NCBI RefSeq assembly: GCF_003289625.1
Contig: NZ_QMBN01000003.1
Span: 588,034-652,033 of the forward strand
DNA from: Microbacterium sp. SMR1
GTDB lineage: Bacteria; Actinomycetota; Actinomycetes; Actinomycetales; Microbacteriaceae
Length of the DNA stretch: 64,000 nucleotides
Reading direction: 5' to 3'
Shown here: positions 48,719 to 57,206 of the stretch, in pieces
How the letters are laid out: the number at the start of each line of letters is the position of its first letter
Position numbering within the stretch: position 1 is the first letter of the stretch
Notes under the pieces: model-generated
The model's input: only the letters and a program-made list of their open reading frames with translations
Databases searched by the model: none
What the model was told of the DNA's origin: nothing
Program-made: the position numbers and the translations under genes

Positions 48719-50413
48719 ATGACCGCCCTCGAGTCCCGCCCGTGGCTGTCGGCCTACGCCGACGGCGTCCCCGCCGAGATCGACGAGGTGACGCAGACCC
48801 TGCCGGAGATGCTCGCCGCGACCGTCGAACGGCACGGCAACCGGACCGCTCTGGAATTCTTCGGCGCCACCATGACGTACCGAGAGCTCGGCGCGAACGT
48901 CGACCGGGCCGCCGAGGGGCTGCGCCGGCTCGGGGTGACCGCGGGCGACCGGGTGGCGATCGTGCTGCCCAACTGCCCGCAGCACGTCGTCGCGTTCTAC
49001 GCGGCGCTGCGCCTCGGCGCGATCGTCGTCGAGCACAACCCGCTCTACACGGCCCGCGAGCTGCGCCACCAGTTCGAGGACCACGGCGCGCGCTTCGCCA
49101 TCGTGTGGGACAAGACCGTCGACACCATCGCTGACTTCCCGACCGATCTGCGCGTCGAGCGCATCATCAGCGTCGACGTCACCGAGGCGCTCCCCCGCGG
49201 CAAGCGGATGCTGCTCCGGCTGCCGATCGCGAAAGCGCGGGAGTCGCGCGCCCAGCTGACCGCGAAGCCGCGGACCAAGGATGCACTGCCCTGGTCGAAG
49301 CTCGTCGACCACCGCCCCCTGTCGCGTCGTGCGGCGGGACCGACCCTCGACGACACGGCGTTGCTGCAGTACACCAGCGGTACGACCGGCATCCCCAAGG
49401 GCGCCGTCCTGAGCCACCGCAACCTGCGGGCCAACGCGATGCAGGGGCGCGCGTGGGTTCCCGGGCTCGTCGAGGGCGAGGAGACGTTCTACGGCGTCCT
49501 GCCGCTCTTCCACGCCTACGGCATGACGCTCTGCCTGACCTTCGCGATGAGCATCGGGGCGAAGCTCGTGCTCTTTCCGAAGTTCGACGTCGGCCTCATG
49601 GCGGATGCCGCGAAGAAGAGCCCGCCGACGTTCCTCCCCGCCGTGCCGCCGATCTACGACCAGCTCGCCCGCGGAGCATCCCGCGGCACCATCGACCTCT
49701 CGCGCGTGCGGTTCGCGATCTCGGGAGCGATGAGCCTGCCGGTCGCCATCGTCCGCCGCTGGGAGGACACCACGGGCGGGCTCCTCGTCGAGGGCTACGG
49801 CATGACCGAGTCCTCCCCCGTCGCGCTCGGCAATCCCATGGGTCCCTCGCGCCGCCCCGGCACGGTGGGGGTGCCGTTCCCGAGCACGGACATCCGCATC
49901 GTCGACCCCGACGACCCGTCGGTCGACCGCGAACCGGGCGAGGAGGGCGAGCTGCTCCTGCGCGGTCCCCAGGTGTTCTCGGGCTACTGGCGCCGCCCCG
50001 CCGAGACCGCCGACGCGCTGCTGCCCGGCGGCTGGCTGCGCACCGGAGACATCGCCGTCGTCTCGCCCGACGGTTTCGTCACGATCGTCGACCGGCTCAA
50101 GGAGCTGATCATCACCGGCGGGTTCAACGTCTCGCCCAGCGAGGTCGAAGACACCCTGCACGCGCACCCCGACGTGGAGGCCGCGGCCGTCGTCGCCGCT
50201 CCCCGTTCCTCGGGCGGAGAGGAAGTCGTCGCCGCCGTGGTGCTGCGCGACGGGGCCGAGCTCGACGTCGAGGGGCTGCGCGACTTCTGCCGGACGCGTC
50301 TGGCCGCGTACAAGGTCCCGCGCCGCATCGTCGCGGTCGACGACCTGCCCCGGTCGCTCATCGGCAAGGTGCTGCGACGTCAGGTGCGCGAACAGCTGCT
50401 CGCGCGGGACTGA
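48719..50413 (+). CDS. Long-chain fatty acid/acyl-CoA ligase (AMP-forming)
   Basis: A 564-residue member of the adenylate-forming family. The P-loop TSGTTGIPKG is near residue 220, the A5 motif GYGMTESSP near 360, TGDIAVVSPDGFVTIVDR near 443, and the catalytic Lys in SLIGKVLRR close to the C-terminus. It activates a carboxylic acid to its acyl-CoA using ATP. ATG 48719 has AGGATGGGG upstream. It is near an acyl-CoA dehydrogenase and TetR regulator, consistent with fatty acid breakdown. Confidence 0.93.
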   Translation: MTALESRPWLSAYADGVPAEIDEVTQTLPEMLAATVERHGNRTALEFFGATMTYRELGANVDRAAEGLRRLGVTAGDRVAIVLPNCPQHVVAFYAALRLGAIVVEHNPLYTARELRHQFEDHGARFAIVWDKTVDTIADFPTDLRVERIISVDVTEALPRGKRMLLRLPIAKARESRAQLTAKPRTKDALPWSKLVDHRPLSRRAAGPTLDDTALLQYTSGTTGIPKGAVLSHRNLRANAMQGRAWVPGLVEGEETFYGVLPLFHAYGMTLCLTFAMSIGAKLVLFPKFDVGLMADAAKKSPPTFLPAVPPIYDQLARGASRGTIDLSRVRFAISGAMSLPVAIVRRWEDTTGGLLVEGYGMTESSPVALGNPMGPSRRPGTVGVPFPSTDIRIVDPDDPSVDREPGEEGELLLRGPQVFSGYWRRPAETADALLPGGWLRTGDIAVVSPDGFVTIVDRLKELIITGGFNVSPSEVEDTLHAHPDVEAAAVVAAPRSSGGEEVVAAVVLRDGAELDVEGLRDFCRTRLAAYKVPRRIVAVDDLPRSLIGKVLRRQVREQLLARD

Positions 50414-50426
50414 CCTCTCGGGTCAG
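50410..50426. terminator. Short bidirectional hairpin containing two stop codons
   Basis: CTGACC/GGTCAG stem (50410-50415, 50421-50426) with a 5-nt loop between two converging genes only 9 bp apart. Both stop codons lie in the stem. Confidence 0.5.
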
Positions 50427-51943
50427 CGCAGACGTCGCAGGCCCGTCGAAGCGGGACCCTCGATGCGCTCGCCGTCGGGGGTGAAGCGCGACGCGTGCAG
50501 CGGGCAGTCCCACGTGCACTCGAGGTCGTTCCACTCGAGCACACCGCCCATGTGCGGGCAGATCGCGCTGACCGCCCGCGTCTGACCGTCGACCGTCGAG
50601 ACGCCCACCGGCCGGGCGTGGTGCTGCGCGACGGTCCCTTCGCCTTCCGCAGGCTGCGCGACCGGGGTGGACCGGGCCAGCGCCGCGGTCCAGCCCTGCG
50701 CGGCGACGGCTCCGACCTTCGCGTTCTCGGAGACCCCGCGCGCCAGGTCTGCGGGCACCGTCAATCGCGTTCCGATGACCGTCATCCAGGTCGGCCGCTC
50801 GCGCATCTTCTCGCCGCGAAGTTCGCTGGCGATCCGCAGGGCCGCTGCCGGCGCGTTCGTGAGCCCCCACTTGGCGTAGCCGGTCGCGAAGCGCACGCGA
50901 CCGAGCGAGCGCGGCATCGAGCCGATGAACGGCACGAGGTTGTGCGAGGTGTAGTCCTGCGCCGACCAGCGGTGGGTCTCCGCGCCCACCGGGAACGTGT
51001 CCCGGGCCCACGCGATGAGCTCGTCGAGTTTCGCGAGCTCGCTGTCGGTCCGGCCGACCGGGTGTCCGGCGCCGCCGACGATGAGCTGCGGTGACCGCTC
51101 CGGGCCGGCACCGTCGGCGGCCGTCGCGGTGCGCACCGACCGGGTGGGGCTGTCGGCCGACAGGTACATGCCGTAGGGCACCTCGCCCTCGAGGTCGAAT
51201 GACACGCACGCCGACCGCATCCCGCTCACCTTGGCGAAGTAGAGCCCCCGATCGGTGATGGGGGCACCCGTGGCGAGCACGATCTTCCCGGCGAACAGCG
51301 GGCCCGCCTCGGTGTCGACCCGCGGCCTCGGCACGACCCGCACCCGGCTCACCGCCGTGCCCAGGTGGAGCCGACCTCCGGCCGCGACGAACGCGGTCGC
51401 CAGTGCCGCCAACAGGCTCATGGGGTCGATCGCGCGCTGATCATCCAGAGCGACGGCGCTGGCCATGTGGACGGGACTGGCGGCGAGCTCGTCGGCGCCC
51501 GCGAGCCGCACGTCGAGGCCCGCCTCGCGGGCCGCCCGGTACTCCTCGGTCACGGCCGCCACGCCTTCGGCCCCCTGCGCATGCGTGTACGCGGTGCGGG
51601 TCGTGGTCGAGACCCCGAGCTCGTCCGCGGCGCGGGTGATCCAGTCGAAGCCGTCGCGGTTCGCGTCGACGTAGGCGCGGACGAGGGATGCCGGGTGGTG
51701 CCGGCGGAGCGACGACAGCGTCGTGCCCTGCAGAAGCGAGATCTTGCCGGTGTTCGAGCCCGAGGCGAGCTCGCCGATGCCGCCGCGCTCGACGATCGCG
51801 ACATCCATGCCGCTGCGGACCAGCTCGAGGGCGGTGGCGAGGCCGGTCAGCCCCGCGCCCACGATGATCACGTCGTGCCGTCGACCGGGTTCGAACGGCG
51901 TTCCGGCGGGCACGGTGACGTCGGACTTCCAGAGCGCGGTCAT
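50423..51943 (-). CDS. FAD-dependent oxidoreductase with C-terminal Rieske domain
   Basis: A 506-residue protein. The FAD dinucleotide motif DVIIVGAGLTGLATALEL is at residues about 23-40, and the DAO-type oxidoreductase fold continues to about residue 380. The last about 90 residues are a Rieske [2Fe-2S] domain with ICPHMGG and CPLHASRF, giving the Cys-His/Cys-His ligands. This arrangement resembles the Rieske-containing DAO-type proteins of Bacillus and actinobacteria. The substrate is unknown. ATG 51943 is preceded by a weak site; the promoter TAGTGT (51987-51992, minus) overlaps that of the divergent tetR. Confidence 0.9.
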   Translation of the reverse strand: MTALWKSDVTVPAGTPFEPGRRHDVIIVGAGLTGLATALELVRSGMDVAIVERGGIGELASGSNTGKISLLQGTTLSSLRRHHPASLVRAYVDANRDGFDWITRAADELGVSTTTRTAYTHAQGAEGVAAVTEEYRAAREAGLDVRLAGADELAASPVHMASAVALDDQRAIDPMSLLAALATAFVAAGGRLHLGTAVSRVRVVPRPRVDTEAGPLFAGKIVLATGAPITDRGLYFAKVSGMRSACVSFDLEGEVPYGMYLSADSPTRSVRTATAADGAGPERSPQLIVGGAGHPVGRTDSELAKLDELIAWARDTFPVGAETHRWSAQDYTSHNLVPFIGSMPRSLGRVRFATGYAKWGLTNAPAAALRIASELRGEKMRERPTWMTVIGTRLTVPADLARGVSENAKVGAVAAQGWTAALARSTPVAQPAEGEGTVAQHHARPVGVSTVDGQTRAVSAICPHMGGVLEWNDLECTWDCPLHASRFTPDGERIEGPASTGLRRLR

Positions 51944-51986
51944 CTTCGCAGTCAACGCCGAGCGCCGGACGGCGGCAAGCGACTTG

Positions 51987-51996
51987 ACACTAGGCT
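51987..51996. promoter_or_regulatory. Overlapping divergent -10 boxes
   Basis: TAGTGT on the minus strand (51987-51992, for the oxidoreductase) and TAGGCT on the plus strand (51991-51996, for tetR) overlap by two bases, so the two promoters should exclude each other. Confidence 0.5.
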
Positions 51997-52004
51997 CGGT
52001 GCCC

Positions 52005-52670
52005 ATGACCGAGGCCTCCCGCACCCCCGGCGACCCTCTGGTGGCCGCGGCCGTCGCGATGTTCGACGAGCAGGGGTACGAGCGCACCTCGGTCGACGAC
52101 ATCGCGCGGGCGGCGGGTCTGTCGCGGTCGACGTTCTTCCGGCAGTACGGCGGCAAGGACGATGTGGTCTTCGCCGACCACGACGTGGCGATCGCGACGC
52201 TGCGCGAGCTGCTCGAGACGCCGCACGAGAGCCCCTGGCGGGCCGTGTGCGACGCCGCCCTCGCGGCCTTCGACCATTTCGCCGCCGATGTCGAGCTGGC
52301 GCGACGCCGGTATCGCGTGGTGAGGGGTGTCCCGGCGCTGCGCGAGCGCGAGATCGTCATGGTCTTCCGTTACGAGCGGCTCTTCGGCGACCACCTGCGC
52401 GAACGCCTGCCCGACCTCGATGCCGCCGAGGCCGTCGCCTTCAGCGCTGCCGTGACAGCGGTGCACAATCATGTCCTGCGCCGCCTCCTGCGCGGCGACG
52501 ACGCCGTCACGCGAGCCACGGTGGAAGCCGCGCTGGACGACCTGCTGCATCGCTTCGGCGTGCACCCCGACGGTCAGGCGCCCGCAGCCGACGACGTCGT
52601 GGTGGCCGTCTTCCCCCGCCGCATGCCGCTCGCCGAGGTCACCCGCCGTCTCCGCGCCGATCTCTCCTGA
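52005..52670 (+). CDS. TetR family transcriptional regulator
   Basis: A 221-residue protein with an N-terminal TetR helix-turn-helix (TSVDDIARAAGLSRSTFFRQYGGKDDVVF, residues about 28-56) and a helical ligand domain. It likely represses neighbouring fatty-acid genes: a 24-bp palindrome starts at its stop codon and precedes the acyl-CoA dehydrogenase. ATG 52005 lies 8 nt after TAGGCT (51991-51996), suggesting a leaderless mRNA. Confidence 0.93.
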   Translation: MTEASRTPGDPLVAAAVAMFDEQGYERTSVDDIARAAGLSRSTFFRQYGGKDDVVFADHDVAIATLRELLETPHESPWRAVCDAALAAFDHFAADVELARRRYRVVRGVPALREREIVMVFRYERLFGDHLRERLPDLDAAEAVAFSAAVTAVHNHVLRRLLRGDDAVTRATVEAALDDLLHRFGVHPDGQAPAADDVVVAVFPRRMPLAEVTRRLRADLS

Positions 52671-52690
52671 GTGCAACCGGTGACACTCAG
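52667..52690. promoter_or_regulatory. TetR-type operator candidate
   Basis: The 24-bp near-palindrome has arms CTGAGTG (52667-52673) and CACTCAG (52684-52690) around a central ACCGGT; 10 of 12 positions pair. It lies where the -35 region of the acyl-CoA dehydrogenase promoter (GATACT, 52704-52709) should be, and overlaps the end of tetR. Confidence 0.6.
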
Positions 52691-52716
52691 TGCCATTCGG
52701 GGCGATACTGGATGTC

Positions 52717-53964
52717 ATGAGCGATGAAGCCGACCGTGATCTCGACGCGCTCCCCGGCGAGCGCGTCGCCTCGTATGTCCTGACGGGACGCCGCGACACC
52801 GACTACTACGGCGTCTTCGCCGACGTCGACGACGAGGACCGGGCCGCCTGGAACCGCGCCCGCGCCTTCGTCGACGAGGTGGGCGACCGGATGCAGCAGG
52901 CCTGGGACTCCGCGATCTACCCGATCGACCTCGTCCGGCGGATGGGTGAGCTCGACCTCTTCGTCGACGGCATCGAGCATGCGGACCTGACGCGCATCAC
53001 GCCGCTCGGGGCGGGCCTGGTGACGATGGAGATCTCGCGCGGCGACGGCTCGCTCGGCACGGCGCATGCGGTGCAGGGCGGGCTCGCGCTGCGCACCCTC
53101 GCGCTGTTCGGCTCGCCCGCCCAGCAGGAACGCTGGCTGCGCCCCCTCGCGACAGGCGAGGTGCTGGGCAGCTTCGCCCTCACCGAGCCCGACCACGGCT
53201 CCGACTCGGTCTCGCTCGAGACCGTCGCCCGCCGCGAGGGCGACGAGTGGGTGCTCCGCGGCGCCAAGAAGTGGATCGGCAACGGCGCCTCGGGCGGCAT
53301 CACGTTCGTGTGGGCACGCGTCGACGATGAGGGCGACGATCTGCACGGCTCGGTGCGCTGCTTCCTGGTCGAGCAGGACCGCCCGGGCTACACCGGCACC
53401 GTCATAGCGGGCAAGGCTTCACTGCGCGGCATCCACCAGGCTCACGTGGCCCTGCGCGACGTGCGGGTTCCGGTCGACGCGGTGCTGGAGGGCACGAGGT
53501 CGTTCCGGGATGCCTCGACCGTCCTCTACGCCACCCGTTCGGGGGTCGCGTGGTCGGCGCTCGGCCACGCGACCGCCTGCTACGAGGCTGCGGTCACCTA
53601 TGCCGGGGAGCGCATCCAGTTCGGGCGGCCGCTCGCCCGCTCGCAGATGGTGCAGGAGCGCCTCGCGCAGATGCTCGACGAGCTCACCGCGATGCAGCTC
53701 TACTGCCGCCGCCTCGCCGACCTCGAGACCGCCGGCGGCCTGCGGCCGACCCAGGCCTCCCTGGCGAAGTACCACAACACCCGCGCCGCACGGCGGATCG
53801 CCCAGGTCGCGCGCGACCTGCTCGGCGGCAACGGCATCCTGCTCGAGAACGGGGTCATGCAGCACATGGCCGACATCGAGGCGATCCACACCTACGAGGG
53901 GACCGAGAGCGTGCAAGCGCTGTTGCTCGGCCGCGACATCACCGGCGTCGGCGCGTTCACCTGA
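52717..53964 (+). CDS. Acyl-CoA dehydrogenase
   Basis: A 415-residue flavoenzyme. Family features: FALTEPDHGSDSVSLET (FAD/substrate loop), GAKKWIGNG, ERIQFGRPLARSQMVQERLAQM, the LLGGNGI motif and the catalytic Glu in IHTYEGTESVQALLLGRDITG near the C-terminus. The pattern is close to the glutaryl-CoA dehydrogenase/long-chain group, but the substrate cannot be fixed. ATG 52717 lies 7 nt after GATACT. Likely controlled by the preceding TetR. Confidence 0.92.
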   Translation: MSDEADRDLDALPGERVASYVLTGRRDTDYYGVFADVDDEDRAAWNRARAFVDEVGDRMQQAWDSAIYPIDLVRRMGELDLFVDGIEHADLTRITPLGAGLVTMEISRGDGSLGTAHAVQGGLALRTLALFGSPAQQERWLRPLATGEVLGSFALTEPDHGSDSVSLETVARREGDEWVLRGAKKWIGNGASGGITFVWARVDDEGDDLHGSVRCFLVEQDRPGYTGTVIAGKASLRGIHQAHVALRDVRVPVDAVLEGTRSFRDASTVLYATRSGVAWSALGHATACYEAAVTYAGERIQFGRPLARSQMVQERLAQMLDELTAMQLYCRRLADLETAGGLRPTQASLAKYHNTRAARRIAQVARDLLGGNGILLENGVMQHMADIEAIHTYEGTESVQALLLGRDITGVGAFT

Positions 53965-54060
53965 TCCGCCGAGGGGCCGCGCTTCGGAGGGAATCCGTAC
54001 AACAGAGGATGCCGGGGCGGATGCGGCCCTCCGATGTGCGGATCTCCTCCGAACTGCGGC

Positions 54061-55041
54061 TCAGCGCGCGCGCCGGCGCAACACGATGACCGCCACGAGC
54101 GCGATGATCCCCGCGCCCAGCACGACGACGGCGATCGACGACCAGGGCACGGCCGGCGTCGAGAACCCCGAGGATGCCGCTTCGGGCAGCGGCACGCGAT
54201 CGTCGCCGAGCGAGATCGGGGTCACCGCGACCTCGCCGGCGGCGAAGAACAGCGGCGTAATCGGCAGCTCGATGCGCTGCGTCGCCGATCCGCCGGGCAG
54301 CACCTCGAGCGCTTCACCGGCCCCCCCGCCCGGCATGAGCCCCAGCGGCCCCGCGGCCTCGGCGGCGGCGCTCGCCCCGAACCGGACGTTGCCGGTATTG
54401 GTCACCTGATACTCGACCGTCAGGGTCCCGGGCGCGAACGGAATCCACGACGGCGTGAAGCTCGCCGTGGCGGCGTCGATCCGCAGCGCGGGGGCGATCT
54501 CGCCGGCAACCTGCAGGTGCACGCGCACGCCGACGCGGTGCGTCACCGTCACACCCGTCTCGTCGGTGCTGAGTCCGACGACGATCCCCGCGGGATGATC
54601 GCCCGGCGTCGCGTCCGCCGGAACGGCGATCGTCACCGGCAGCACCCGGGTCTCGCCCGCCGCCAGGGCCAGCGACCCGCCGTCGAGCCCGCCGACATCG
54701 ATCCACGCGCCGCCCGCCTCCGGCTCATCGGTGCGGACGTCGTACGCGCCGTCGGTGCCGACGAGCCCGTCACCGGCGGTGACGGCGAAGACGGCGGGTT
54801 CGGCGGAGTGGTTGGTGACCGCGACGGCGTCGGTGACCGCGGCGCCCGGGTCGATGGTGTGCCGCAGCGACACCCGGCCGTCGGGTCCCGCAGCGTCGGC
54901 GGGGACGACGCCCCACTCGATCGCGGGGGACTCCGGCGCGGCAGCCGATGCCGGGACGACGGTGAGCGAAGCGGACGCCGTCAGTGCGACGAGCACGCCG
55001 GTCGCCAGCAGCACGGCACGGACGAGAGGGATGCGGGGCAT
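54061..55041 (-). CDS. DUF916/WxL-interacting-type surface protein
   Basis: A 326-residue precursor with a signal peptide (residues 1-33, ending ASAAAP), two beta-sandwich-like regions, and a C-terminal membrane anchor (WSSIAVVVLGAGIIALVAVIVL) with a basic tail. The motif order IEWGVVPADAAGPDGRVS, IDPGAAVTDAVAVTNHS and PADATPGDHPAGIVVGLS fits the DUF916 family, whose members tether WxL-domain proteins to the cell wall in Gram-positive bacteria. The preceding gene encodes a protein with a WxL-like domain, so the two probably act as a pair on the surface. Start ATG 55041. Confidence 0.78.
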   Translation of the reverse strand: MPRIPLVRAVLLATGVLVALTASASLTVVPASAAAPESPAIEWGVVPADAAGPDGRVSLRHTIDPGAAVTDAVAVTNHSAEPAVFAVTAGDGLVGTDGAYDVRTDEPEAGGAWIDVGGLDGGSLALAAGETRVLPVTIAVPADATPGDHPAGIVVGLSTDETGVTVTHRVGVRVHLQVAGEIAPALRIDAATASFTPSWIPFAPGTLTVEYQVTNTGNVRFGASAAAEAAGPLGLMPGGGAGEALEVLPGGSATQRIELPITPLFFAAGEVAVTPISLGDDRVPLPEAASSGFSTPAVPWSSIAVVVLGAGIIALVAVIVLRRRAR

Positions 55042-55115
55042 GGTGTCTCCGGTGAGCGTGGGCGGGGACGGGCGGGAGCCCGCCCCCGCCGATGGGGGTG
55101 TGCTGCGCGGGACGC

Positions 55116-56987
55116 TCAGTCCTGCGCGAACAGGGTGAGCGTGATCTCGCTGCCGTACCGACCGCCCGCTGCCTCGGCCGGGATCGACAGGTCGAGATCA
55201 GCGCCCACGACCGTCGCGCCCAGGCGCGAGGTGCGGTCCGCCGCCGCCAGAGTCGCGGGAGCCTCGAGGGTCGCGCGCCCGCCCGCGGCGGCGCCCGACT
55301 CCGACCGGACCACGCGCGGCGTCCAGGCGAGGTTCTCCGCCGCGAGCGTGCGGTTGCCCGCGACGAAATCGGTCGCGGAGCCCGCGAGCGTCCAACCGCG
55401 TCCCTGAGCGCGGACCTCATTGCGCGTATCGGCGACCGTCACGAGCGGCAGAGTGGCGTCGAGCCCCTCCCCCGAACCGCTGAACGACACCCGCTCGCCG
55501 TGGCCGGCGACGCTCAGGCTCAGGGCCCCCTCCGCCTGATGCCCCGCGACCGTGGCCTCGAGCGCCACCGCATCCGCCGAGCTGCGCTCGCCGTGTCCGA
55601 GGAAGTCGAAGATCGTCTCGCCGATCGCGGTGTTGTCGAGATAGGCGCCGCGGACGACGTCCCACTGATCGGCGCGCGCCTCGAGCACCTCGGCCCCGGC
55701 GCCCTTGGCGAAGAGCGGAACGAGCGCGTTGGTGTGTCCACCCGAGTGCCAGGTGAGGTCCGGCAGCTGACCCGCCGTTCCCGTCATCGGCGTCCATCCG
55801 GCCTCGGGACCGGCGCCCGCACCCGCGAGGTAGCCGGTCTCGTGGTCTGCGGTGACGACGACGAGCGTCTCGTCCCAGCTGCTGTTCTCCTCGACCCACG
55901 CCTCGACGGCCTCGACGGCGTCGTTGAAGGCGATCTGCTCCTCGATCAGGCGCGTGGTCTGGTTCGCGTGGCCGGCCCAGTCGACCGCCCCGCCCTCGAC
56001 CATGAGGAAGAAGCCCTCGTCGCCCGTGTCGAGCACGTTGAGCGCGCCGCGAGCGAGCGTGTCCAGGTCGGGGACGTCGTTCGCGGGATCGGTGTACGGC
56101 AGCACGGCATCGTTGGCGAGACCGGGACGGTTGTACTGCAGCGTCTCGGCCACCTGCGCGAGGCCGAACACTTTCTCGGGGACGGCGGTGCCTGCGGCGA
56201 GAGCCTCGAAGTCGGCTGTGTCGTCGATGAAGCTGTAGGGCGTGGCGCCCGTCGACACCCGCTCGTAGTCGTTCTGCGCGATCCAGGTCCAGTCGGCGGC
56301 ACGCGACTGGTGTCCGTCGGTGTACATCGGGTGTCCGCCGCCCATGAGGACGTCCACGCCGCTGTCGATCATCTCCGCCGCCAGGCCCTGGTAGTCGTTG
56401 CGGTCGGCGTTGTGGGCGATGAAGCCCGCGGGGGTGGCGTGGTTGAAGGGCACGGAGGTGACGAGCCCGACCTTCTTACCGACCTCCTGCGCCTGCTCGC
56501 CCACGGTGAGCAGGCGGTCCCCGCCCGGCTCGAAGCCGAGGGTCCCGTTGTTCGTCTTCACACCGGTTCCGAGCGCCGTGCCCGCTGCCGCGGAGTCGGT
56601 GGCGCCCGAAGCGACCCAGTCGAAGTCTCCCCACGCCTTCTCGGTGACGTACTCCGCCCGACCCGAGGCCGAGTAGTGCGACTGGGCGACCTGGACGGGC
56701 CAGGTCTCGTAGGCCTGACCGGGCGTGGCCGCCTCGTGCGCGATCGCGCCGGTCGCGGGATGGACGGTGACCTGGTGCGCGCTCGTTCCGTGCTCGTAGA
56801 GGCTCGCGGCGTCGAACTGGTTGTAGCCCGCGCCGTCCGAGATCATCAGGATGACGTTCTTCGGAAGGGATGCCGGGTCGGCCTCGGTCGCGCCCGCGGC
56901 GATGGCGGGTGCCGACGCGAGGGCGATGCCGGTGACGATGCTCGTCGCCGTCAATGTGCAGGCGCGCGTGTGCGCTCTCCGTTGCAT
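55116..56987 (-). CDS. phoA: Alkaline phosphatase with WxL-like C-terminal domain
   Basis: A 623-residue secreted protein. A signal peptide spans residues 1-33. The phosphatase core has NVILMISDGAGYNQ (metal Asp), the nucleophile Ser in SGATDSAAAGTALGTG, VEGGAVDWAGHANQ, TADHETGYLAG and SGGHTNALVPLF, covering the three-metal site. The last about 150 residues are an added beta domain with GWTLAGS (a W-x-L motif) and a family-like end LSIPAEAAGGRYGSEITLTL. This suggests a phosphatase displayed by a WxL-type anchor. A GTTCACC unit at 57097-57103 (minus) could be part of a PHO box. ATG 56987 has AGAGGAT upstream. Confidence 0.9.
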   Translation of the reverse strand: MQRRAHTRACTLTATSIVTGIALASAPAIAAGATEADPASLPKNVILMISDGAGYNQFDAASLYEHGTSAHQVTVHPATGAIAHEAATPGQAYETWPVQVAQSHYSASGRAEYVTEKAWGDFDWVASGATDSAAAGTALGTGVKTNNGTLGFEPGGDRLLTVGEQAQEVGKKVGLVTSVPFNHATPAGFIAHNADRNDYQGLAAEMIDSGVDVLMGGGHPMYTDGHQSRAADWTWIAQNDYERVSTGATPYSFIDDTADFEALAAGTAVPEKVFGLAQVAETLQYNRPGLANDAVLPYTDPANDVPDLDTLARGALNVLDTGDEGFFLMVEGGAVDWAGHANQTTRLIEEQIAFNDAVEAVEAWVEENSSWDETLVVVTADHETGYLAGAGAGPEAGWTPMTGTAGQLPDLTWHSGGHTNALVPLFAKGAGAEVLEARADQWDVVRGAYLDNTAIGETIFDFLGHGERSSADAVALEATVAGHQAEGALSLSVAGHGERVSFSGSGEGLDATLPLVTVADTRNEVRAQGRGWTLAGSATDFVAGNRTLAAENLAWTPRVVRSESGAAAGGRATLEAPATLAAADRTSRLGATVVGADLDLSIPAEAAGGRYGSEITLTLFAQD

Positions 56988-57206
56988 GGAGATCCTCTTT
57001 CGTATCTGGGGGGAGGTGCGAAAGCCGCCGCGTGCGGGCGGCCCTTCAACGGTGGTCGGCGCAGATGGCCACCCGCCGACACCTGAGCGACGGGTCGGTG
57101 AACGGGAGGAGCCGCGGACGTGACCGCCGCCGCCGCTGCCCTGCCCCGCGAGCGCCTCGAGCGCAACCCCGCGTCAGGGGCGTCGCGGTCCGCTAGCGTC
57201 GTCGTC

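Noticed and set aside
51984..51989. TTGACA as a -35 box for tetR
   Set aside because: It is only one base from the TAGGCT -10 box, far too close to act as its -35.
53985..54033. CGGAGGG/CCCTCCG inverted repeat between convergent genes as a terminator
   Set aside because: The stem is 7 bp with a loop of about 35 nt, too weak to claim.
55042..55115. GC-rich hairpin between the phosphatase and DUF916-like genes as a full terminator
   Set aside because: The stem is only 6-7 bp and irregular, and the two genes look functionally linked, so read-through is more likely.
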